Assembly (NCBI GenBank): GCA_039000515.1
Contig: JBCFYV010011164.1
Span: 39,132,363 to 39,196,362, forward strand
DNA length: 64,000 nt
Direction of reading: 5' to 3'
From: Timema cristinae
Lineage: Eukaryota > Arthropoda > Insecta > Phasmatodea > Timematidae
In this document: piece after piece, positions 32,678-43,434 of the stretch
Layout: every line of letters starts with the position of its first letter
Numbering within the stretch: position 1 is the first letter of the stretch
Program-made: the position numbers and the translations under genes
Notes under the pieces: model-generated
What the model saw: only the letters and a program-made list of their open reading frames with translations
Told to the model about the DNA's origin: nothing
Database searches by the model: none

Positions 32678-32925
32678 GAAACCACCATTAATGGGAATGT
32701 GGCCTAAGACGTCACTATTGAGATAGATCATACTATTAGTGATATCAAGGTCTGAATTCGAATCATGCTCGGTTATACTAAGAATAGAGCTTCCCACATG
32801 ATTTTACACTTTCCCTCTACTAAAATGTGTTTATATCTCTATACGGTACCATTATTCTTTTTACCCCATCGATCTAATAATGCAGACAGTCCGGATGGGT
32901 AGTAAGACGCTGCGCTCTAAGAAAT
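32678..32925 (+). mobile_element. SINE-B copy
   Basis: Head with ATGTGGCCTAAGACGTCAC, B box TCTGAATTCGAATCATG, core CTTTCCCTCTACTAAAATG, tail GGATGGGTAGTAAGACGCT. Confidence 0.68.
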
Positions 32926-32929
32926 ACAA

Positions 32930-34270
32930 GGAAATTAATCATTATCAATAAACTAGCATAAGCGTTTAAAAATCAATGGCTTCATTTCTGGTCGTGTGAT
33001 TTGTCTTAATTTCATTTATTGGAAAACGACGGCAGATGGGAATAAATTTTAGTGCCCCTCAAAATCTGGGAGGCTAATATAACTAAATACTTTATAGCAG
33101 ATCAAATATTTACTCAAATGAAGATGTGAAATTCTCAACTGAAAATGTATTTATAAACAACATTTTTTAAATATACTTGTTCGTTTATTGGTGGCCCACA
33201 TATGAATTCTCCTTTACCAGGCACGCACGCGTTTTGAAATGGGGTTTACAACTACAAAATTTCACGTTCTTAGGTCTTCTGAGCTGAAAGATATTTTTGA
33301 AAATCCTCTAATTTTTTTATTTAAATTATAATTTATATCAGAAAAAATCGTTAATATTTTGAAAAATTTTAATAAATTAAATTTTAATAAAAAAAATTAA
33401 TCATCGGTAAACAACTATTAATTTGAGAGCTAGGGTTGAAATAAAAAAAACTTCCCAAGGTATAGTTATATAAAAACTAAATTTAAAATTTGAACAAAAC
33501 CATATAACTTTTCCAGCCAGGCACAGACCGACAGTTATAATGACAGACAGAATAATTGTAAAAGCCACTTTTATTTTCCGGGATCACATAAAAAAGTAAA
33601 TAATCATTATAAACTCGAGATCAATTTTTTTTAAGATTACATTTTCTTTTAATATGGGAAAGTAAAATCGTATAGAAATGTTAGAACTAGTATCATATTT
33701 TTAATTTATAGGTAATTTTGTTTTAAAGGCTATTGATAGCTATACAGTCTATATAAAAAAAAAATTAAAAAATATTACGTAATTTCTTTATGTGACTCTT
33801 GATATCTCTTGATATTCCTGTTTCACTTGAACTCTCCTTGCTTAGATTATTTATGTGTGTACGTGTGTGTGAGATGTGCGTATGTGTGCGCGCGCACTAT
33901 AGTGCATATTTGGGCTATCCGCGTATTTCTACTGATGGGGCAATGGATTGGAAGTTCAAATTTAATTAAAGGTACAGTAGCTGTGCTATCGTGGGGGAGA
34001 GTGAGTAACCATTTTCTTAAATCAATTCACACAACCGAAATCAGAACGCCAACATTTCAAGCCACTGAAAAACCATACCAGACTAAAGTGACATCTTTAT
34101 TTCCTTGCCAACCAATGTGGGTCTAATACGATTTTATACACCTACAATTTTTTTTTTGTACAGAATACCTTTATCCTAGTCATTCTTTACTCCTTGCCAT
34201 TATTTTAATTTAGTTCCTTTTATTGATCTGTGTGTCTCTTTGACATTGTAATCTAGATCCCTCTTTCTCC
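32930..34270. other. Unannotated AT-rich stretch
   Basis: No supported gene. A TG/CG-rich microsatellite-like patch lies at about 33852-33897. The segment with TTATCAGAAAAAATC, GCCAGGCACAGACCGACAG and ACAGACAGAATAAT (about 33340-33600) recalls the dispersed repeat at 2030-2515. Confidence 0.35.
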
Positions 34271-34275
34271 ATTCA

Positions 34276-34540
34276 CCTATATTTCTTATGTCCCCTTTTA
34301 CTTCTTCCTCCATTGCCTATATTTATCATGTCACCTTTTACTTCTTCCTCCATTGCCTATATTTCTCTATGTCCCCTTTTACTTCTTCCTCCATTTGCCT
34401 ATATTTCTCATGTCCCTTTTACTTCTTCCTCCATTTGCCTATATTTCTCTATGTCACCTTTTACTTCTTCCTCCATTCGCCTATATTTCTCTATGTCACC
34501 TTTTACTTCTTCCTCATTCGCCTATATTTCTCTCGTAATC
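34276..34540 (+). repeat. Pyrimidine-rich minisatellite, 40-42-bp period
   Basis: Seven units built on CCTATATTTCTC, ATGTC(A/C)CCTTTTACTTC and TTCCTCCATT, starting near 34276, 34316, 34356, 34398, 34438, 34480 and 34521. The unit has no stop in any + frame, so three overlapping frames stay open; none is a gene. Confidence 0.93.
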
Positions 34541-34715
34541 TACCTATAAACACGAGTTCCTTGCTTTAATCCCAATCGGATGTACTGAGTGTATTTTTCC
34601 TAAATAGTTTCCTTCCTTTCTTCATGTAAATGTGAGTGTAATACCTCTAAATACTCTACCTTCTTCATCCTTAGCACTCAAGTGCAATTAGAACGCTTAT
34701 AGCCTAAACGTGAAT
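34541..34715 (+). mobile_element. Old SINE-B copy, head lost
   Basis: B box-like TTGCTTTAATCCCAATCGG, TGTACTGAGTGTATTTTTCC, and decayed tail. Confidence 0.45.
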
Positions 34716-34880
34716 TAAGAAAAGTTGGGGGTGGGGCGAAAATTGTTTATAATGTAACAACGCTTTCTCCTTTATTGAAATGTTTTGAAGATATGGGGTC
34801 ATCATGGTGGGTGTTTAATTCAAAGCAAAGGAGATTGGACCTTGGACTTTGACATTTAGAAGCTTCTTACACTTTTGTTT

Positions 34881-35124
34881 AGCACCACGTCTTACTACCC
34901 GTTTGGTCTGTATGCTTATGTAATATTTACGCTAATGGTTCAGGGATTAGGAAGGCTATATTTATTGGAAGTGTTACCGCATTTATGTGGAGAGAGAGAG
35001 GAAAATCATTTTAGAAAATACACTCTCAGTACACCTGACCAGATTTGAACCTCAATACCCCCTTAATCTGCAGTATAGCTTACTGTGATAGTAGCGCGTT
35101 AATCCTGAGGCCACCGAAGCGGCT
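34881..35124 (-). mobile_element. SINE-B copy, minus strand
   Basis: Tail AGCACCACGTCTTACTACCC, core ATGTGGAGAGAGAGAGG, B box complement AGATTTGAACCTC and head complement GAGGCCACCGAAGCGG. Nearly complete. Confidence 0.75.
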
Positions 35125-35392
35125 GACTCGCACTTCTATTATTTAATCATGACATATCTTTAGTTTTAAATTTAGTGTCATAAGGCCCAATTTAAATTAA
35201 ATTAGATATAGTAATGATTTAAATGTATAAGTGGAGGAGAAGATTCAGATGCCTAGGACCTGTCCCCCCTCCCCTTCCTTCACCGCTCAATCACGTGATT
35301 GCTTCCATCCGTCACTCACAGTTCAGTCTTGGGTACGCTAATGCGATTAATTATCTTCCTACGACTAATGAAATACCTACTTTAGTGTTCAA

Positions 35393-35606
35393 TGGGATAA
35401 GGCCTCACACTCTTGTTAGACTTGTCTGCTGATGACAGGGATGGTCGGGGTTCAAATCTTTGTTGTGTCCACTGACAGTGGTTTTTATAAACCAACCAAT
35501 CGTGGGTAATTACCTTGAAATTCTTCCTTACTCATCCTTACTCCTTTAGAATAATTAATATATAAGCGTATAACCTGAACAGGTACGCCGTGATAAAAAA
35601 AAACTG
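35393..35606 (+). mobile_element. SINE-B copy
   Basis: B box GTCGGGGTTCAAATCT (35445) and tail GCGTATAACCTGAACAGGTA followed by an A run. Confidence 0.65.
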
Positions 35607-35610
35607 CCAC

Positions 35611-35765
35611 TTTTTTTTAGCACCGCGTATTCACTACCCGTTTGGGTAATACGCTTAAGTACTAATTACGTTAATGAATTAGTAATTGGGTAGTTGAGTT
35701 TAGAGGAAGTGAATCCACATTTGCATGGAGGGAGGTGACGGTTGATACTTTCTGGGATATGCGAC
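35611..35765 (-). mobile_element. SINE-B 3' half, minus strand
   Basis: Starts right after the preceding copy, tail to tail: T run, AGCACCGCGTATTCACTACC, core TTGCATGGAGGGAGG; the tRNA head is missing. Confidence 0.65.
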
Positions 35766-35769
35766 GTAA

Positions 35770-36890
35770 ATACCGTTACATCTTTTACTAAACGTTCCAA
35801 CACAATATTTTAAAGGTTCTAATAATAGGAAACATATATAAAGAGTGAGTAAGGGTATATATACCACTATTTTCCAGAGTTCTATGGTCACTGTATTATT
35901 ATGGTCATAAACCACTGACCAATTTTCTCATTTTAACTACATCCAACAACACTGATTAAAATTTGTATCATGTTTATTTTAATTGTGATTCGTCACAACA
36001 AATTATTTACAATACTATTTTACTTATTTTCATGTTGTTAATGTTATATAAGCTTATGGCTAGACTTGTTTTTAATGAAGCTGTTATGAATACTGCGGTC
36101 AATTCCAAACCACAAAAAATTAAAAATAAAAAAAAATCTTATAATAAACATCCAAACAATCAGACCTATTTTCAATTTTTACCATTATTACAAATATTCT
36201 TCCAGGATTTAAACAATGAGAGAAACATTTAATAATATACCATTAGGGGGGAGTGTGGGAACATATGAAAAGGTTATTTACTATGCAGTTTTTACAGCAA
36301 AACATTTGTTTGGCTTAAGTTAATAAAATAATGCTTCAGTCGAAACATAGAGGTTAATGTTCTTCATATTGTGGTATCAACAGTTGCTGTTGAATATCTG
36401 TCATGACCATGGTGGAATTAGATGACAAACTTTTTAAATGGAGAACAAAAGTTATTCAATTCCAGAACACATTTGATAGATATTCAAGAACTGTAGATAT
36501 AACAATGTAAAGAAAGTTAAATTTATGTTTCTACTGACGCCATATTTGATTTGTTTTTTGAGCAAAAAATTGTAAACAACACATATATTTTCTCTCATTT
36601 CCTACATCCCACCCTAAATACTCTACCGTTATCAAAATAACTAAAATCAAGTATAATTATTAATTACTTATTTATATATTAGTTTATATCAAATTAGAAT
36701 TTCTGCTCTTGAAAACTGAGATTAACGGCTGGAGGTGTTGGTTGTCCTGATCAACTTCCTCCCTCTATCCACACACATTGGTACTATCTTCACCAACAAA
36801 CGATGGCTGATCTGTCGGTATGAATAGATTGCGTGCAGACACCGTGGAGTTTGGCGTCTTGTCTTAATACCGAATCTGGCCTCCTGAATT
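35770..36890. other. Unannotated AT-rich stretch
   Basis: No supported gene; an 89-codon frame at 35963-36232 has a lysine/asparagine-rich end and no signature. Confidence 0.4.
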
Positions 36891-37140
36891 TATCTTAAGG
36901 CTGCCATTCACGAGCGGACCCGTACGCCGGACGAGTCCGTCCAGACTCGTTGACTGACCAATCTGCTCGTGAATGGTAGTACCGGACGAGTCACGTGTGA
37001 GTCGCTCTCCAACTGGGAGGACCCACGACCCGACCGGGACCAATCCGTGCCAGTTGACCCGTTGTGTGTGCATGTAACGACCACGCCGCGACCGTATGTG
37101 AGATTCTTGTGTTGAAGGATACTGGATTGTTTGTTTTACT

Positions 37141-37275
37141 ATGGCATTTGAAGATAACAAAGGGTTTTGGGAAGAGTTTATTGCTCTATATTAAAATAAT
37201 AAATGCTTATGGGTCATAAAAAGCAAGGATTACATGAATAAACAAATGAAAAATGCTTCGTCCATTCTTAAGTAA
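37141..37275 (+). pseudogene. MADF-like DNA-binding protein, N-terminal remnant
   Basis: A 44-residue frame with one internal stop at 37192-37194. The pattern FWEEFIALY, then LW (about residue 23) and DYM-N (about residue 29) matches the start of a MADF (Myb/SANT-like) domain, in which W, LW and Y are conserved. PIF/Harbinger elements carry such a second ORF whose product helps the transposase bind DNA. It stops before the middle of the domain, so only the start survives. Confidence 0.6.
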
Positions 37276-37390
37276 TTTAAAACATCAGGAGGTTCACATC
37301 ATTGTATAGATTTTAATAAACGTGTGCTCCCTTTTTCTTAACCATTGCTTAGTCCAAACCCGTCTTTTCTTCCTTTTTTCAGATAAGATA

Positions 37391-37462
37391 ATGACTTCAC
37401 CAATTATTAGAGCAATTTTAGCTTTCTTTGATGAAGAAGCCATGGTAACAGTCGATAATTAA
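37391..37462 (+). pseudogene. Short ORF, possible transposase N-terminus remnant
   Basis: A 23-codon frame, MTSPIIRAILAFFDEEAM and five more residues, then TAA. Its place, after the MADF remnant and before the right inverted repeat, fits the start of a Harbinger transposase gene cut off by deletion. Too short to prove. Confidence 0.35.
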
Positions 37463-37589
37463 AGTTCACAGTGTGAACGACAAACTACTGAGGGTCCGGG
37501 TAATGTGTGTAGAATGTTGGATGGGTCCGTGGTCGCGAGTCGGGTCCGGGTCCGTCTAGTGAATGGCCCTTATAAGGAAAGGGGAATAA

Positions 37590-37745
37590 ATACACCCGCA
37601 TCTAGTGTAGGGAAAGTAGGAAACAAGTACTGACAAATCACCCTTAGTACACCCGGATTGTATTTGAACCCCAATCACGCCCTCATCATAAAACCAGACT
37701 AGCTAATCTTGAGTATTAGTCCACGTGCCTACCGATGCAGGTGAA
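37590..37745 (-). mobile_element. Old SINE-B 5' half, minus strand
   Basis: CACCCGCATCTAGTG core, B box complement GTATTTGAACCCC, head complement TAGTCCACGTGCCTACCG. It begins just outside the PIF/Harbinger element. Confidence 0.55.
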
Positions 37746-37749
37746 TTTG

Positions 37750-38160
37750 TGTTAAATATTGTACAACTGTCAAAAAAAACAAACACTTTAACTAGTTATT
37801 GCATTCAGATGAAAAATATTTTAAGAAGACGTTCTTCCTTGTCAAAATTACTGGGTATGTAGTAAATAGCAGCTAAATTCAAAATATATTTTTTATTTTT
37901 GTAACAAACTAAAGTTTAATAACATTTTTATATATATATTTTGTGACATTGGTAACCCTGTCCGTCGTATTGGCGTCCATACAATCACCCACTAACGTTA
38001 AATTTATCAAACTCTAGAAATTAATCCTATCATTTTAATTATTATTTTAAAGAAATATTTAGATAATATAAAATATTATACAGCTATAAATTATACAAGC
38101 ATCTCGTAATAATAATTATAATGATAATAAAAAGTATGTGTCTGTAATTATCAACTCTTT
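37750..38160. other. Unannotated AT-rich stretch
   Basis: Nothing recognised. Confidence 0.4.
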
Positions 38161-38162
38161 TG

Positions 38163-38345
38163 TTTTTAGTACTGCGTCTTAATAGCTGTTCAGGTTATAT
38201 GTATAATGTACTAGTTACACTAATGTGTTAGGGATAAGAAAAGCTGAATTTAGAAGAATTTTACCCGTATTCGCGTGAAGAAGAATGGAAAACGTTTAGA
38301 AAAATCCTTACTCAATACACGACAAGGTATATTACGGAATAATGA
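38163..38345 (-). mobile_element. Old SINE-B copy, interrupted
   Basis: Tail TAGTACTGCGTCTTAATAGC, core TTCGCGTGAAGAAGAATGG, then AATACACGACAAGG. A SINE-A short form cuts it at 38351; the piece resuming at about 38583 (CAATCACCGAAGAGG) looks like its tRNA head end. Confidence 0.55.
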
Positions 38346-38350
38346 GAATT

Positions 38351-38483
38351 GTGGGAATGCAGGCCTCCACCGTGGTTCGGATTCCACGTTAAACTGTAGG
38401 TCCTTCATTTCAACTCACAATCACCCTACCATTACACATTAGCGTAAGTGCGTATAAACCGAACGGGTATTAAGACGCGGTGC

Positions 38484-38550
<67 letters not shown>

Positions 38551-38575
38551 TAATAATAATAATAATAATAATAAT
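38351..38575 (+). mobile_element. SINE-A, headless short form, plus strand
   Basis: Begins GTGGGAATGCAGGCCTCC at the same internal point as the other headless copies, ends ACGGGTATTAAGACGCGG plus a long AAT run with two slips. AATGAGAATT (38341-38350) and AATGACAATT (38573-38582) are the probable target duplication. Confidence 0.83.
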
Positions 38576-38589
38576 GACAATTCAATCAC

Positions 38590-39310
38590 CGAAGAGGTTT
38601 TTTGGTTTGTTTATTAAAATATTATAAAACTAATTTAACAAATTGTTATATAAAATACTTTTATCAGATTAATATATATGTTGTTATTGTATTAAACCTA
38701 ATCATTTGTTTGTCCAACTAAAAAAGGAAAGTATAGTTAGAATGTATACAATTCCATTCACGTTGATAACGCTTGGAATCCATTGTGGCCACGACATTAT
38801 CCGCCACTCAAATGAGAAACTTATTACTTAACGGGTTCGATTTGATATTTCATAGAAACGCAAGACAACTTTGCTATCGATCTGAAAGTTTTCATTTTAT
38901 GAATGTGACATATGAATTAAGCATTGCCAGCCCCAAGTAATTTGTAATACTAAATAATACACAATAATCAATACTCAGTCCAAGGTTTTATTCTTCAAAT
39001 ATTATATCAAGAACGTGTTTAAATGTTCATAGCTAATTTGTTTAAAAATGTAATTTTTAAATTGGTTTCAAAACTTACACATGCACATAATTACAATTTA
39101 ACACTGTTTATTCAATTTTACTGGAATATTAATATATTAGGATAAAACAGAAATAAATAATTTCTATAAAAATTCAATGTCTTTTGTATTTTATAAATAA
39201 AAAAGTTATCTTATCTTAATATATTATCTAACTTAAGATATAACTTATTCAAGTAATTTTACTTACTTTATTTTAAATAAAAATTGTTTCAATAAACATT
39301 TTAAATTTCA
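38590..39310. other. Unannotated AT-rich stretch
   Basis: Nothing recognised. Confidence 0.4.
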
Positions 39311-39324
39311 TATTCCACCCGCAT

Positions 39325-39557
39325 TTGTGAGCACGATGGCTAATGCTTCAATCTTGTCTGAACTTGTATACTGCTGATGATGAGGTCTGGGTTTCAAATC
39401 CCTGCCTGATATAATTAGGGCTATTTTTAAGAATAATTTTTAGCCTATCTCCACTCAAATGCGGTTACATTTATTCTAAATATTACCTTCCTCAAATCTA
39501 CCTGAATAGTACAACTATGTGGCTGGCCTGGAATGGAAGTAGGGCGTCGTATTCCAA
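39325..39557 (+). mobile_element. Old SINE-B copy
   Basis: Head GAGCACGATGGCTAATGC, B box TGGGTTTCAAATCCC, core ATCTCCACTCAAATGCGG, tail AGTAGGGCGTCG. Confidence 0.62.
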
Positions 39558-39989
39558 ATTATGTTTTCACATTAATAGTACCAACTGTAATAAATATAGA
39601 AATTTACCATGTTCATATTAATTTAGTTTAGCTACAAATTTAATATTTGTTTGAGGTTTAAGAAATTTGTTTTATCCTGACTCTATTAAAAAAACCTACT
39701 TAACACTATAAATTAAACTTAAATACGGGGGTAGGGGGTGAGATAAAGGTTAGGAGCTCGATTGAATTTATAGGAGACCTCAACTCAATCCTGAATGAGA
39801 TTTGAGGATGAAATGTTCGTGTTTATATACTTGTAATGTATCAGATAAGTTCTTGGCGCAAATGTTTGGTCTTAGTGAATTTCTGTTAATTGTAATTTGT
39901 AAGTCGTATTCAACTCAGTTTTGAGAAAGTGAATTTCAAACTCTATAACGATTTATTTACTGTACCTTCAAATATAAAAAACTATATCG

Positions 39990-40150
39990 TACTGGTGGCC
40001 ATGTTATCTAAAGAATCAGTCTCGTAAAAGACTGGATTTCTGGTATTAGACAAGTAGACGAGAACTTATTCCCGACCAAGTTATTTGGTAGTGTATGGAT
40101 ATGATATATCACTGTGGTTCTCATCATCCTCTTTAGCACTAAGGAAAGTG
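39990..40150 (+). mobile_element. Old SINE-B head
   Basis: GGTGGCCATGTTATCTAAAG (A box region) and a decayed B box. A SINE-B type tail lies at 40505-40576 (CATAAGCGTATAACCGAACG), so the tRNA-headed foldback at 40207-40460 may have split one older SINE. Confidence 0.5.
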
Positions 40151-40206
40151 CACTTTCTAAAAAAAAATACAATAATTATCCCTCTCTCTTATAATTTTCT
40201 CTAAAT

Positions 40207-40460
40207 TGAAAATAACACCTGGACACGGGAATGGGACTCTGCCTTAAAATATGAGTGAAGAATGGCCCTGGGCTCTGGACGATTCCTGGATAGCTCAGTG
40301 GTTAGAGAGAGCATTGGCGTATCAAGCCAAAGGTCCCGGATTCTATTCCCATGTCCAGGCCGTCATTTTTAAATTTTCAGAATATGATATCTAGATGGAG
40401 TAATCCTCACTAAAAGCATAAATAATAGCTTTGGCTATTTTATTCTTATCGTTTATAGAT
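40207..40460 (+). mobile_element. SINE-C/foldback element, internally deleted copy
   Basis: One full right-arm body with a well-preserved tRNA-like head (40285-40359): a 7-pair acceptor stem (CCTGGAT/GTCCAGG, one G-T), an anticodon stem TTGGC/GCCAA with a 7-nt loop, A box TAGCTCAGTGG and B box GGATTCTATTCCC. On its left are only the outermost ~28 bp of an inverted arm (ACACCTGGACACGGGAATGG). The same layout, undeleted, is at 46960-47370. Anticodon position reads ATC. The T stem is mispaired, so a working tRNA is unlikely. Confidence 0.7.
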
Positions 40461-40504
40461 ATCCATAGTTCTAAATATTCAAATAAACCATTTAATAAAC
40501 CCCC

Positions 40505-40576
40505 TTAACGCCATTAGATTAATTAATTATTACATAAGCGTATAACCGAACGAGTAGTAAGAAGCAATGCTAAAAA
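40505..40576 (+). mobile_element. SINE-B tail fragment
   Basis: CCATTAGATTAATTAATTA, then CATAAGCGTATAACCGAACG and AGTAGTAAGAAGCAATGC. Confidence 0.6.
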
Positions 40577-40820
40577 CTGATTTCTAAAATACTTCCTATC
40601 TATTTTCACCTATGTATAGGCTATCTAATATTTTACTAGTTTCCTATTTAATCTAAAACAATGTAGGCGCTTTATATGGTCTCATTTTAGGAATTTATCA
40701 AATATCTGGTAGACCTATTCATTGAAGAACAAGTTTAGCACTTGGTTTTGTATCTTAAGGTATAAAAAATATAGAAGACCTGGTAAATTTTTAACGATTA
40801 ATAATAATTTATAAAAGTAA

Positions 40821-41326
40821 CATACATACATACATACATACATACATACATACATACATACATACATACATACATACATACATACATACATACATACATA
40901 CATACATACATACATACATACATACATACATACATACATACATACATACATACATACATACATACATACATACATAAATACATACATACATACTACATAC
41001 ATACATACATACATACATCATACATACATACATACATAATAACATACATACATACATACATACATACATACATAATACATACATACATACATACATACAT
41101 ACATACATACATACATACATCATACATACATACATACATACATACATACATACATAACATACATACATACATACATACATACATACATACATACATACAT
41201 ACATACATACATACATACATACATACATACATACATACATACATACATACATACATACATACATACATACATACAACTACATACATACATACATCATACA
41301 TATACATACATACATACATACATACA

Positions 41327-41357
<31 letters not shown>

Positions 41358-41427
41358 CATACATACATACATTACATCATTATAACATACATACATAACT
41401 TAATACATACATAACATACATACATAC
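40821..41427. repeat. CATA microsatellite, ~600 bp
   Basis: (CATA)n with scattered single-base slips, denser to the right. All the MYVC-repeat frames of 61-155 codons on the minus strand come from it. Confidence 0.97.
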
Positions 41428-41469
41428 CTGTATAATCTCACCGTTTTTTTTCGGGGTGAACAAAAAATA

Positions 41470-41585
41470 TTATTGTAGCTCAAATAACAACTCCGAACAT
41501 TATCTATCCGTACCAACTTTCACCACACTTCCCTATCCTTGCATACTCCATTCATTCAACAATATCCATACACTGAGTCATATGT
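41470..41585 (-). pseudogene. LINE ORF2 C-terminal scrap
   Basis: The minus strand reads an M-EYARIGKCGESWYG-like end that matches the corresponding end at 46060-46480 (EYTRLEKCGES). Very short; placed by that similarity. Confidence 0.5.
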
Positions 41586-41618
41586 TGTCCCAACAAATGG
41601 TACTAACGACATTTCGTA

Positions 41619-42076
41619 CCACCCTACCTGAAAAGGGTCTACTAACGACTTAAAAATATTTACGATGCAACAAATGGCACCACTTATCTCTATTTAGCCT
41701 GAAAAAAAAGCTAAAATGTGCAAGCAAGGTTCATTACTGGATAGTAGATATCTGCGAGAACGTCAACATTTCAACTAGTGTAAGTTAAATAGTGAGAGAG
41801 ATTAGATAATGTTAAGTTAAGTTAGGTTATGCCAGGTTAGGTTTTTATAGGTTAGGTTAAGTTAAATTTAAAATACTTGAAACGCTCCATTATCATTGAC
41901 ATTCTCTTTTGAGACCTGATCTTACATATCAGAGGCATCTTACACATTAATTAAGTTAAATTCGACTAAATGAGTCTAAAACTAAAGCCTGGTGTGGCTT
42001 CCAGTCATGTGGTGTCATTTGTTGCATCGTAAATATTTTAAAAGTTATTAGTAGAACCTTCTCAGGTAGCCACCCC
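41619..42076. mobile_element. MITE with ~60-bp terminal inverted repeats
   Basis: Left arm (41619-41688) CCACCCTACCTGAAAAGGGT through TTTACGATGCAACAAATGGC; right arm (about 42000-42076) is its reverse complement with several substitutions (GCCATTTGTTGC versus GTCATTTGTTGC). The ~310-bp centre has degenerate GTTAGGTT units and no coding. Superfamily not determined; target duplication not clear. Confidence 0.75.
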
Positions 42077-42079
42077 CCT

Positions 42080-42800
42080 GAGTGTTTTAATCGCTTATAC
42101 GAGTCACACATGCTATTTTATTTTTAAAGCCCTTAATTTATATGACACGTTCCTACCTGTATTTGTATTTAATTGATGTAATACACATGCTTAAGTAAAT
42201 TGTATCTACTTACCTAAAGTCCTTGATGAATCACGGCTGTACACGTAGTGTAGAACAGCATAAACTATGTTAAACACCAATAATAATTACAACAGCAAAG
42301 CGTCTATTATTTATGTCATTTATATAATGTTATGTAGGATTTTTTTTAGTTAAAATCACGAACACATACAAAAACACTTGAAGTTAGAATACTTCTGAAA
42401 AACTATATATTTTTATATCATAACGTTTGTAACAAGCTATTGTATGCTCAAACCTTAAAAAACCAATGTGACTTGTTTAATTTAGGTATTTTTTTCAATA
42501 AGATATTATTTAACAATAATATATGATTCAAATTATAAATTGTTTGTGAGAAAAACCTTGAAAATATTTTAAAGTTTATATAAGAGCTATTATTTTAAAA
42601 TATGTTTAAATTAATGCAAAATATAACTGTATTTATTGATTTTTCATATTTGCGCATCACATAGAAAAGCAGAATATTAAGAGTCAGAATTAAAAATAAA
42701 TTTACTATTTGGTAAAAAATATAACTTAAATAACTCAAATTATTTTTTTAAATTAAAAAACAACTATAGGCCTATATATTTTTAAAATGACCAAAAAAAC
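42080..42800. other. Unannotated AT-rich stretch
   Basis: Nothing recognised. Confidence 0.4.
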
Positions 42801-43190
42801 TAAACATATATGTATATGTATAATTATATATATATATATAATAAATGTAAATATATTCTATATGTATTTATTATATATAAACATATATATTTATTATATA
42901 TAAACATATATAGGATAATTATATTATATATATATAAGAGAGAGAGAAATATATATACATATATAGGCTATATGTATGTATGTAATATAAATGTACATAT
43001 ATCTATATATATATATTTATTATATATAAACATATATATTTTATAATATTAACATAATAATTTATTATATACCAAACATAATTATATCTTTTTATAGTAA
43101 AATATATAATTATTATATATAAACATATATATTTATTATATATAAACATTATATATTTATTATATATAAACATATATAGGCTAAGAGAGT
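42800..43190. repeat. AT-rich minisatellite
   Basis: Repeated TATATTTATTATATATAAAC units (about 22-24 bp) in three clusters, separated by other TA-rich sequence and one GAGAGAGA patch. The 78-codon frame at 42810-43046 is an artefact. Confidence 0.85.
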
Positions 43191-43224
43191 AGCTTAGAGC
43201 AACTAAATAAATATTTCTATACCC

Positions 43225-43430
43225 AAATCGGTGGTCACGTCAAGCTCGTATATCTCTGGTTTTTGGGTAGCAAGGAGGTTATATAAATCGATCCTGACTG
43301 GATTAACTGAGGGTGTTTTTCCCCAGAAAGTTTTTCCGTCTCCCACCATACAAATATGGGTAGATTTCCTCTAAACTTCTATCTTTCTAGTTACTACATT
43401 ATTAGTGTAAATATTTTGACAGCACAGACT
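43225..43430 (+). mobile_element. Old SINE-B copy
   Basis: Head AATCGGTGGTCACGTCAAGC, body GGATTAACTGAGGGTG, core TCTCCCACCATACAAATATG. Confidence 0.6.
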
Positions 43431-43434
43431 TATA

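Larger units (their letters stand above)
36898..37569 (+). mobile_element. PIF/Harbinger-like deletion derivative
   Basis: Inverted ends: left AGGCTGCCATTCACGAGCGG; right end, reverse complement, GGGCCATTCACTAGACGG; both continue into GGACCCG. TTA flanks both sides (36895-36897 and 37570-37572), matching the 3-bp TWA target of this superfamily. A second, inverted copy of the terminal CCATTCACGAGC lies at about 36966-36977. The 672-bp interior keeps the beginnings of two short ORFs (37141 and 37391), as if the rest of an autonomous element had been deleted. Confidence 0.75.

Noticed and set aside
34288..34569. Three overlapping plus-strand frames of 61-93 codons
   Set aside because: All run through the 40-42-bp minisatellite, which lacks stops in each frame.
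36864..37160. 98-codon minus-strand frame
   Set aside because: It is the GC-rich inverted-repeat end of the PIF/Harbinger-like element read backwards; the meaningful frames are on the plus strand.
40285..40359. Functional tRNA gene
   Set aside because: T stem mispaired and the same head occurs in a repeat family; it is a tRNA-derived element head. The same reasoning applies to all other A/B-box pairs listed.
40715..41364. Minus-strand frames of 61-155 codons made of MYVC repeats
   Set aside because: They are translation of the CATA microsatellite; the 4-bp unit has no stop in any minus frame.
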